From: Puccinellia tenuiflora
Lineage: Eukaryota; Streptophyta; Magnoliopsida; Poales; Poaceae
Assembly (NCBI GenBank): GCA_012064385.1
Contig: QRDG01000401.1
Location: 846,440 to 910,439, forward strand
DNA: 64,000 bases
Direction of reading: 5' to 3'
Every line of letters starts with the position of its first letter. Position 1 is the first letter of the stretch. A program made the translations under genes and the position numbers. This document shows, piece by piece, positions 54,879-64,000 of this stretch. The notes under the pieces were generated by a model that was given only the letters and a program-made list of their open reading frames with translations, did not search any database and was not told the origin of the DNA.

Positions 54879-57800
54879 CACTACAAGAAATATGTTGACT
54901 GGTGACTCTCCAATTTGGTCACTAAAAAGTCACAAAGTTCCATCCATGACCCCTCTGTGACCAAAAAACGATGGTCACATACCGAGCGACTAAAACGGTC
55001 GATCATGACCTTCTTAGTGAAATGGTCATAACCGTCTATGACCAAATTAGAGGGTCATAACATTTATGACCAATTTTTTTGGTCATGCGCTCTCTGTGGT
55101 GGCCACGTCAGATCCTACGTGGCCAATCCTACGTGGCAAAATTATGACCAAATGAGAAGGTCATAATCCAAAATCAGCCCAATCCACACTGCTCTTCTAT
55201 ATGGGCCAGCCAATAATGGGCCCATTTTATTATTATTTTTTGTAATTTCTGGTCGGATTAACATGCCGAAGTCAACATTTAAGCCAATTTAGTTTTTGGG
55301 CCTAAGCCTTTTTACGGTCCATTTATAACCAGGCTTTGGCCTTTTATAATCCACTTTATTTCCTGGTTCGCTAATTTTTGGGAATATTTTCGAAATTCTA
55401 TTTATTTTATTACAGAATAGAGCTCAATGGTAGTTGGGCCTCAGCCCAATTATTTCGTGAAAATGCATTCAGCCCAGTTGCACACTGATAGTGCAAAATC
55501 ATATTCGTATAATCAGAAATTCAAATTTCACTTTGAATTTAAATTTCGTTTGCATTACAGCAAAATTGAATTACAGAAGATATTCCAGGAGTTTAAATCA
55601 TCACATAACACATCATTAGATAGCTCACATCATATTCCAGGTTCACAACATATTCGAGATTCAAATAACAACATTACATGTTCACCATCACACAAACATC
55701 ATGGTCACCATCAGGTTTACCAATTACCACCAACAAACTTCACCCATCCAAGATCCAGGTTCACCATTACAAACACATCATGCCATCAGGTCAAAACTTA
55801 CCAGTAGGTTCATACATCACAGAACCTTAGCTCCAAAAAACCACGGCAAGTGAGCCATCTTTCTTGTGCTTCCACTGTCCTATTGAGCAGCACTTGATGC
55901 TCCTTGTCGCGTACAAATAAGATGAATTTAGTAACTTTGTCGGGGTTGATGTGCCTCAGCACACTAGTATAGCATCAGGGCTCCTTCAGGTCTGCAAGAA
56001 CAAAGGTAGGGGTCAGCAAGCATCAAAGATATCGCTCCTGCGCGACAACTAAGTAATAATAAGGGGCATAACAGATTCAGGTCAACAAAAATTAGCAATG
56101 TGCACCTCTTAGCAAACAATCAATAATAAAACATACAAAACAATGTAGGGTTATTTATTTCAAGTCAAGCAATAGCATTGTACCAACAATGATGATAATA
56201 TAACAAGAGACACCATAGTTTTTGCCTCAGGGTTTTCAAATATCTTGAGTGGATGCATTATTCATTTATTCTAGCATAACCGAATTAGAAACAACCCTCA
56301 ATGTTCCATATAATTTTATCTTCCAACAATAACTAAAGGCATCCAGGGATGGATACATATCTTACTAAGAAATAGTAGATGCATCATTGTCGGAGAATCA
56401 AATCATAACAAATGGAGCAATAGATACAAGAGAAAAAAACATACCTAATCATTTTCATTTCAGTAGTAGAACAAGGATATAGAATAAGGATAATAAGGTT
56501 GCTGCTTCAGCCTGCAATGCACATAAGGGAAAAAGGCGTGAACAAACACAGAAAAACATGGCCCGACAAAACAAAGTTGCCACCAAAGGCTAACACAAAT
56601 GATCAGCAGCAACGAGCACTAAAACTGAAGTATCATCACAAAAGGAAATGGCAATTCAATAGCTTACATGGCAAAACAAAATTAGGCATATCACATAATG
56701 CAAGGAATAAGACTTGATGCTTCATGCAATTATTTGACATTATAGTTAGCAAACCGAAACTATAGCAATCAATCAACATGTTGTCTAACATACTGTACAG
56801 AGGTACAAACATTCCGATGGTTTAATAGGAGACACGGGATTATAGAAGTAGAAACATTCCTAACAGACAATAAAATACATGGCCTAGTATCAATACATCT
56901 CCTAACAGCCAAAATATCTCGTATTGACACAAGGACATGCTTAATGCTTTACAGTACAATACAGTATTTGCGTTGTAGCAAGCGACTAGTGTCGTAGAAA
57001 TTTGGGGACTTGATTAGCTTTTCTCTGGTTTGAGCTGTAACAAGCAAAGTCATTTGCAGTACAGCCAAGTTTTAAACTAATAATGGTGTGGAATACAGAA
57101 CCAACTCAGCCACGTCCATCAATTAACACTAGGCAACATTGACTTGAAAAACAACGAGAATAATCTGTGAAGTTATGAACACAATGGTCATAAGTAATTA
57201 TGAACCAAATGGAACAATCTAGACGGCATCCAATGTTCCACCATCCAGTAAGCATGTGCGCTGACAATAGATACTACTCTACTTGGCATGGAAGACCAAA
57301 TTGCCAGGGACAGAAGGGAGATGAAGAACCTTGGACAGCGCCGACGGGGAAGAAACGCGGGGTGCTGGCGACAGACGAAGAGCGGGCGAGGTGCGCATCC
57401 TCCCGTCAGTCCACTGAAAAAACGAGGTTGGAGACGTCGGATCCGTGTAGGTCTCCACCGCATGTGAGTTCTGTTGATGCACCGGTGATGTCGACCATCG
57501 CGTCTGGGGTGCCTGCAGAGAGGAGAGAGAGAAAGAGAGTGAGTGAGTGGGTAACGGAGAGAGAGGGTGACGGAAAGAGAGTGGGGGGTAGGAGATCCGG
57601 CGAAACATGGCTTCATCCGGCGAATCCGAGGCCAGTTCCGGCGGCCCCATGGATTGGTCCACCCAAGGATCTCATGCGCGCCGCCGTCGCCGAGGATGTT
57701 CATCTCGGAATGGAGAGGCCAGGAGAGCGCTTGTAAGGGGGGGCGAGGAGGTGGGGATCTGGCTTGGGGCGACGCAGGCGGTGGGGATCTAGCCGAGGGG

Positions 57801-58200
57801 GCGGCGGTGATGGGATGGGAGATGGGGGTGTGGCCGTGTGGATCGAAACCGATAGGGGCGGCGGCGCACGAAGAAAATGGGAAGTGAAATTAGGGTTAGG
57901 TCTCGGAAGTGGATTTATATGGGTCCATCTGCAAATTTTGAGGCAGCGCGGTCCTTTCAAAAATTTCCCTCCACCCCTCGTTTCTTTACGTACATGTGCA
58001 TCTTACACTAGCGTGGCTGCAGGTAGGGCTAGCCTCTTCCTGACCCAACGACACGGTGTCTCAAGATTGGCTAGCCTCTTCCTATGTTTAGATATTTCAA
58101 TGTATATTCGCTCGAGATGACGCAAAACTAAGAATACGAAAATTGGTGGATGTTCCCTAAGGATCCTTGGTGCAACTTTCTTATGGACGACCAACTCCGG
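54879..58200 (+). mobile_element. CACTA-type insertion, left part
   Basis: Begins CACTACAAGAAATATGTTGA at 54879, a classical CACTA terminus, directly inside the coiled-coil ORF. The first ~230 bases hold many alternating GGTCAT/ATGACC words typical of CACTA subterminal regions. From about 55200 to 57100 the sequence is AT-rich with no domain-bearing frame (the 126-codon frame at 55427-55807 is low-complexity). At 57190-57900 a GC-rich block has overlapping frames on both strands but no recognised domain, possibly a decayed or captured exon. The partner terminus (TAGTG before a duplicated ACT) was not found, so the right limit of this element is uncertain. Confidence 0.6.
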
Positions 58201-58269
58201 CGAGTTTGTATCGTATTTTGGAAATCATCATGAGAAATTCAAAAAAATGGAAATACTTCACGTTATAAA

Positions 58270-61200
58270 AATTGGAATACAAAAATCATTTTTCATTTTT
58301 TGAGTGTAAAAAATGGGTTTGTTTTGTGAAGCACCTACCAAAACTATGTTGCAAATTTGAACCACACCAATTTTTAAAAATATTAGACCATATTTTATGT
58401 ATAAATAACCAAATTGTTGTGTGTCAAGAGGTTTTTATCTACCTCTCGTAAAAAAGACAAACTTCTGCCGATTCAGCTGGAACCGGGTAAAATTTGAACT
58501 ACAGCTACGTCGTAGTTTGCTCATGATTTTTTGAAAAAATCATTTTTAGGTACATAACCATCTATTTTATCAGAGATATACCAATAGTTTTGCAAGATTC
58601 AACCCCTAGCTAAGAACGGTCGTGTCGTCAATTTTGACCGCATTTTGAAATCGGCATAAAGAATTCAAAAAAATCAAAATAATGGAAATCCTTCGCAATG
58701 TGTCATTATATGTTACCTAGTTTTGAGGAAAAATAAGAAACTTGAAATACGGCAAATATCTTGAAAAAGTGTTCTCAGAAATGAGCTACCATGAACGAAG
58801 ATTCATGACTTTCAGGCCAAATGACGAATGTTATGACTAGATTCATGGCATAGTTTGTTCAAATGATCCCATATTGTGCACATGGGTGCATCTTGTAATG
58901 GAGAACAATGTTGCCGAAGGAAGTTTTCATTTTCGTTACACAAAAAAATCATTTTTCATTTTTTGAGTGTAAAAAATGGGTTGTTTTGTGAAGCACCTAC
59001 CAAAACAATGTTTCAAATTTGAACCACACCAATTTTTAAAAATATTAGACCATATTTTATGTATAAATAACCAAATTGTTGTGTGTCAAGAGGTTTTTAT
59101 CTACCTCTCGTAAAAAAGACAAACTTCTGCCGATTCAGCTGGAACCGGGTAAAATTTGAACTACAGCTACGTCGTAGTTTGCTCATGATTTTTTGAAAAA
59201 ATCATTTTTAGGTACATAACCATCTATTTTATCAGAGATATACCAATAGTTTTGCAAGATTCAACCCCTAGCTAAGAACGGTCGTGTCGTCAATTTTGAC
59301 CGCATTTTGAAATCGGCATAAAGAATTAAAAAAAATCAAATAATAGAAATCCTTCGCAATGTGTCATTATATGTTACCTAGTTTTGAGGAAAAATAAGAA
59401 AATTGAAATACGGCAAATATCTTGAAAAAGTGCTCTCAGAAATGAGCTACCATCAACGAAGATTCATGACTTTCAGGCCAAATGACGAATGTTATGACTA
59501 GATTCATGGCATAGTTTGTTCAAATGATCCCATATTGTGCACATGGGTGCATCTTGTAATGGAGAACAATGTTGCCGAAGAAAGTTTTCATTTTCGTTAC
59601 ACAAAAAAATCATTTTTCATTTTTTGAGTGTAAAAAATGGGTTGTTTTGTGAAGCACCTACCAAAACAATGTTGCAAATTTGAACCACACAAATTTTTAA
59701 AAATACTAGACCATATTTTATGTATAAATAACCAAATTGTTGTGTGTCAAGAGGTTTTTATCTACCTCTCGTAAAAAAGACAAACTTCTGCCGATTCGGC
59801 TGGAACCGGGTAAAATTTGAACTACAGCTACGTCGTAGTTTGCTCATGATTTTTTGAAAAATCATTTTTAGGTACATAACCATCTATTTTATCAGAGATA
59901 TACCAATAGTTTTGCAAGATTCAACCCCTAGCTAAGAACGGTCGTGTCGTCAATTTTGACCGCATTTTGAAATCGACATAAAGAATTCAAAAAAATCAAA
60001 ATAATGGAAATCCTTCGCAATGTGTCATTATATGTTACCTAGTTTTGAGGAAAAATAAGAAACTTGAAATACGGCAAATATCTTGAAAAAGTGTTCTCAG
60101 AAATGAGCTACCATGAACGAAGATTCATGACTTTCAGGCCAATGACGAATGTTATGACTAGATTCACGGCATAGTTTGTTCAAATGATCCCATATTGTGC
60201 ACATGGGTGCATCTTGTAATGGAGAACAATGTTGCCGAAGGAAGTTTTCATTTTCGTTACACAAAAAAATCATTTTTCATTTTTTGAGTGTAAAAAATGG
60301 GTTGTTTTGTGAAGCACCTACCAAAACAATGTTGCAAATTTGAACCACACAAATTTTTAAAAATACTAGACCATATTTTATGTATAAATAACCAAATTGT
60401 TGTGTGTCAAGAGGTATTTATCTACCTCTCGTAAAAAAAGACAAACTTCTGCCGATTCAGCTGGAACCGGGTAAAATTTGAACTACAGCTACGTCGTAGT
60501 TTGCTCATGATTTTTTGAAAAAATCATTTTTAGGTACATAACCATCTATTTTATCAGAGATATACCAATAGTTTTGCAAGATTCAACCCCTAGCTAAGAA
60601 CGGTCGTGTCGTCAATTTTGACCGCATTTTGAAATCGGCATAAAGAATTAAAAAAAATCAAAATAATAGAAATCCTTCGCAATGTGTCATTATATGTTAC
60701 CTAGTTTTGAGGAAAAATAAGAAAATTGAAATACGGCAAATATCTTGAAAAAGTGCTCTCAGAAATGAGCTACCATGAACGAAGATTCATGACTTTCAGC
60801 CCAAATGACGAATGTTATGACTAGATTCATGGCATAGTTCGTTCAAATGATCCCATATTGTGCACATGGGTGCATCTTGTAATGGAGAACAATGTTGCCG
60901 AAGAAAGTTTTCATTTTCATTACACAAAAAATCATTTTTCATTTTTTGAGTGTAAAAAATGGGTTGTTTTGTGAAGCACCTACCAAAACAATGTTGCAAA
61001 TTTGAACCACACCAATTTTTAAAAATATTAGACCATATTTTATGTATAAATAACCAAATTGTTGTGTGTCAAGAGGTTTTTATCTACCTCTCGTAAAAAA
61101 GACAAACTTCTGCCGATTCAGTTGGAACCGGGTAAAATTTGAACTACAGCTACGTCGTAGTTTGCTCATGATTTTTTGAAAAAATCATTTTAGGTACATA

Positions 61201-62730
61201 ACCATCTATTTTATCATAGATATACCAATAGTTTCGCAAGATTCAACCCCTAGCTAAGAACGGTCGTGTCGTCAATTTTGACCGCATTTTGAAATCGGCA
61301 ATAAAGAATTCAAAAAAATCAAAATAATGGAAATCCTTCGTAATGTGTCATTATATGTTACCTAGTTTTGAGGAAAAATAAGAAACTTGAAATACGGCAA
61401 ATATCTTGAAAAAGTGTTCTCAGAAATGAGCTACCATGAACGAAGATTCATGACTTTCAGGCCAAATGACGAATGTTATGACTAGATTCATGGCATAGTT
61501 TGTTCAAATGATCCCATATTGTGCACATGGGTGCATCTTGTAATGGAGAACAATGTTGCCGAAGGAAGTTTTCATTTTCGTTACACAAAAAAATCATTTT
61601 TCATTTCTTGAGTGTAAAAAATGGGTTGTTTTGTGAAGCACCTACCAAAACAATGTTGCAAATTTGAACCACACCAATTTTAAAAAATATTAAACCATAT
61701 TTTATGTATAAATAACCAAATTGTTGTGTGTCAAGAGGTTTTTATCTACCTCTCGTAAAAAAGACAAATTTCTGCCGATTCGGCTGGAACCGGGTAAAAT
61801 TTGAACTACAGCTATGTCGTAGTTTGCTCATGATTTTTTGAAAAAATCATTTTTAGGTACATAACCATCTATTTTATCAGAGATATACCAATAATTTTTC
61901 AAGATTCAACCCCAAATGGTGAAAAAGTGTTCTCAGAAATGAGCTACCATGTACGTATATTAGTGGCTTTCACACCAAATGATGAATGTTATGGCTAGAT
62001 TCGTGGCATAGTTTGTTTAAATGATCCCGTATTGTGCACAGGGGTTCATCTTGTAATGGAAAACAATGTTGTCGAAGAAATTTTCATTTTCATTTCCATT
62101 ATATACAAAAATCATTTTTCATTTGTCGAGTGAAAAAAAATGGGTTGTTTTGCGAAGCACCTACCAAAAATATCTTGCAAATTTGAACCATACCAATTTC
62201 TAAAAATATTAGACCACATTTTATTTATTTTAACCAAATTTTTGCATGTAAAAAGGTTTCTATCCACCTCTCGTAAAAAAGACAAATTTTTACCTATTCG
62301 GTAGGAAGCGGGTCAAATATCGAAAAGTCCAAAGAGTGCTCAGGCTCCATGGAGCCCTATATTTTGCCCAGGCTAGCATATAAATTATTTCGTACTGGTT
62401 TCTTGCACATTAGTATAGATCATCATTATCTACATCTAGCAATTTTTCTCAAATTTTTTCGAACTTACAAATGCAGATTTTGAAATTTTCAAATAAAGGG
62501 CTCCATGGAGCTTGAGCTCCAAAACGACGCACTCGTCAAATATGCACTACATGTGCTTCGTAGTTTGCTCATGGTTTTCTAAAAAACAAGTTTTATATAC
62601 AAAAGTATCTATTTCATTAGAGATACACCAAGAGTTTTGCAAGATTCGAAAGCTAGCAAATAACGGCCGTGTCGTCAATTTTGATCGCATTTTGAAATCG
62701 GCATGAAGAATTCAAGAAAATCATATTCTC
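58270..62730. repeat. ~661 bp tandem array, nearly seven units
   Basis: Head-to-tail AT-rich units. The landmark GCACCTACCAAAA recurs at about 58331, 58993, 59653, 60313, 60976, 61638 and 62157, giving spacings of 660-663 and finally 519 (the unit starting at 61638 carries an internal deletion near 61915). Each unit contains AGACAAACTTCTGCCGATTC, ACGGTCGTGTCGTCAATTTT, GAGCTACCATGAACGAAG and CCATATTGTGCACATGGGTG. Internal copies are very similar, while the last unit is more diverged and contains a MITE. No conserved open frame runs through the units. Satellite-like arrays of this kind occur inside some plant DNA transposons. Confidence 0.95.
62321..62534. mobile_element. MITE inside the last array unit, 214 bp
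   Basis: Flanked by the perfect 9 bp repeat GTCAAATAT (62312-62320 and 62535-62543). Removing the insert plus one repeat restores the order seen in the other array units (GAACCGGGTAAAATTTGAAC then TACGTCGTAGTTTGCTC), so the paralogous units serve as empty sites. Inner inverted parts read GAGTGCTCAGGCTCCATGGA and TCCATGGAGCTTGAGCTCC...GCACTC. The 9 bp duplication fits the Mutator superfamily. The left end carries ~13 bases outside GAGTGC with no inverted partner. Confidence 0.88.
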
Positions 62731-63082
62731 CAAACCCTATATAAAGAAATATTAAGCTTAGGGGTATTTTGTATTTTATTTTGACTAAAAATTTCCCTGA
62801 TAGTCCATCACGACAGAGGCCATCTTTACAAAATTTATTTGGTTCAAATTTGAATTAAAAATCAAAAGTTATACAAGAAAAGAAAAAAAATAGTCGAGCC
62901 AAGACGGCCAGACCAGCAACGCAACTGATCCAGGCCTTGCGGTCCATTCCCCTCAATGCAACAGCCCACTCGAAACACACTAGAGAAAAAAATAGGTGGC
63001 CTCGCCCACCGAGGCCCAGGCCCAAGATCACGCGGCAATGAATAAAAAGTGTGGATGGGCTACTCTAACAATAACGATCTCA
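62731..63082. other. Spacer between tandem array and tRNA-like sequence
   Basis: About 350 bases with no recognised gene. CACTAGAGAAAAAAATAGG at about 62978 resembles a CACTA-type end in plus orientation, but subterminal repeats are not evident. Confidence 0.35.
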
Positions 63083-63152
63083 TGGTCCGTTGGTAAACTG
63101 CACTTCGGTAAGGTAGGACGTCGCCGGTTCGAATCCCGGACGCGGCACCTAT
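63083..63152 (+). ncRNA. tRNA-like sequence with A-box and B-box (SINE or decayed tRNA)
   Basis: TGGTCCGTTGG (63083-63093) resembles an RNA polymerase III A-box. GGTTCGAATCC (63126-63136) is a perfect B-box, 32 bases further on. The region ends CCCGGACGCGGCACC. I could not fold a complete cloverleaf: the T-stem pairs only partly and the acceptor ends do not match. A decayed tRNA or the head of a tRNA-derived SINE is more likely than a working tRNA gene. Confidence 0.4.
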
Positions 63153-63164
63153 CTTTTTACTCTT

Positions 63165-63401
63165 CGCAGAAAGATCTGCCTTGATCTCCGCCAGCGCGGC
63201 AATCTCGACACTCGCCCAGGAGCACGTTGAGAACTCGCTAAAGGCCTTCAGCTCCTCCTCGGTCATGAACGAGTAGCTCAGAATGTCTGGGGTATCTGCG
63301 CAATTCGATGTTTCGGCCCCGACCGGACCACCGGAAGGCGCCGATGCGTGCCCATCTCCCGGGCGCGCGGTCGTCGTCACCTCAGGCGCGGCCTTGGACA
63401 C
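63165..63401 (-). pseudogene. Reverse-oriented coiled-coil ORF of LTR element, 5' part
   Basis: The minus-strand frame contains SYSFMTEEELKAFSEFSTCS, WASVEIAALAEIKADLSAKS and then runs into the tRNA-like sequence. Same orientation and composition as the ORF at 54346-54878, of which it is probably the upstream part. The ~8.3 kb between them is inserted DNA. The junction is not clean, so some original sequence may be lost. Confidence 0.5.
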
Positions 63402-63651
63402 CTCCTAGTCCAGAGTCGTCGCAGCCGGGTCGCCCATTGGGGACCCGCCAACAACCGAAGTATCTGGATCAACAAGGGACGATGTCAGACCAGCGAGGCG
63501 GAAGAAGGTGAAGCTTGCCCGGCGGGGTAAGATTTACCTGCTTCTTCTGACGTCCCCACGGTTCCTGTCTTCGTGCGGGCCAGGGCCGCCCGGGTGCTTT
63601 CTCCGCGTCGCTCCCTCGTCTCTTCTCCGCTCCCTGCAAGTTGGAGGGGGG

Positions 63652-64000
63652 TGTCGTGGGGTTGTCACGGCAAGTCCTTCCTCTGGGAAGGTGAGTTCTG
63701 GGGCCATCGATGCACGAAGTACGTAGGAGAGATTAATCTCGCCTAGGGACACAGATTTTACCCAGGTTCGGCCCCTCTTGATTAGAGGTAAAGACCTACT
63801 TCCTGCTTCTCTATATTGCTTTGAATCTGATCTCGATTACAGGGTTCCGACTCCTATCTGGGGAGTCGGCGACTATGGATCTGGTGTTTCTAGATTGCTT
63901 GGAACTCACCAATCTAAGGTCCAGGACCCCGCTTATAAAGCGGCCGGGTCCCTGGACTTACAACCTACACCGAGTCATACTAGAACACGGAGTCCTACTC
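63652..64000 (+). mobile_element. Probable LTR start (polypurine tract then TG)
   Basis: GGAGGGGGG (about 63643-63651) is a polypurine tract and is followed by TGTCGTGGGGTTGTCACGGC, as expected for the 5' edge of a 3' LTR on the same strand as the gag fragment. Downstream, TTTTACCCAGGTTCGGCCCC and TATAAAGCGGCCGGGTCCCT are typical of grass gypsy-type LTRs. The LTR runs off the window. The 5' LTR remnant at 52769-52875 is the other end of an LTR, so the two cannot be compared directly here. Confidence 0.6.

Noticed and set aside
57188..57887. Overlapping frames of 106-178 codons as a gene in the CACTA-type block
   Set aside because: Frames on both strands are equally long, low-complexity and without domains. 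At most a decayed exon.
58270..62730. CRISPR-like or clustered direct repeats
   Set aside because: Units are ~661 bp and contiguous without unique spacers, and the genome is a plant: a satellite-type tandem array.

Overview
This window looks like nuclear DNA of a pooid grass, most likely a Triticeae species (wheat, barley or Aegilops type). The evidence is intron-rich plant genes with GT-AG introns, GC-rich first exons, a Stowaway MITE with CTCCCTCCG termini, several Mutator- and hAT-type MITEs, CACTA transposon pieces, and a gypsy-type LTR element with a reverse-oriented extra ORF. Species assignment is inference. All gene models below were joined by hand from the sequence. Lengths that are exact multiples of three after splicing are strong internal support, but no transcript data were available.

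Layout. 1-8 kb: no intact gene; a 40-41 bp minisatellite, a ~0.5 kb duplicated segment, a poly(A) retroposon and a frameshifted beta-tubulin exon. 8.3-26.3 kb: a gene island with a SIS3-like RING E3 ligase (+), peroxin PEX14 (+), a PWWP-family-like protein without a PWWP domain (-), a short CTD-phosphatase-like protein (-), a divergent HMG-box gene (+) and plastid ribosomal protein bL28c (-). 26.4-33.5 kb: MITEs, a CACTA remnant and a broken RNase H-like ORF. 33.5-49.8 kb: a PERK receptor kinase (-), an OB-fold nucleic-acid-binding protein (-), a 1.76 kb retroposon with a 16 bp target duplication, and a 21-exon coiled-coil protein ending in an AIR9-type A9 domain (-). 50-64 kb: nested transposons. 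A broken CACTA transposase lies against an LTR/gag remnant, and the reverse-oriented ORF of that element is split by an ~8 kb insertion holding a CACTA terminus and a ~661 bp tandem array of nearly seven units. The start of a probable LTR closes the window.

The genes do not form a pathway. Their roles are ubiquitin signalling, peroxisome import, RNA polymerase II CTD dephosphorylation, plastid translation, wall-associated kinase signalling and nucleic-acid binding. I see no convincing new multi-gene system. The most unusual items are the 661 bp array and its mosaic variant pattern, MITEs that can be delimited to the base, the PWWP-less and dsRBD-less gene variants, the PEX14 C-terminal frameshift and the 37-C tract inside the HMG-box gene.
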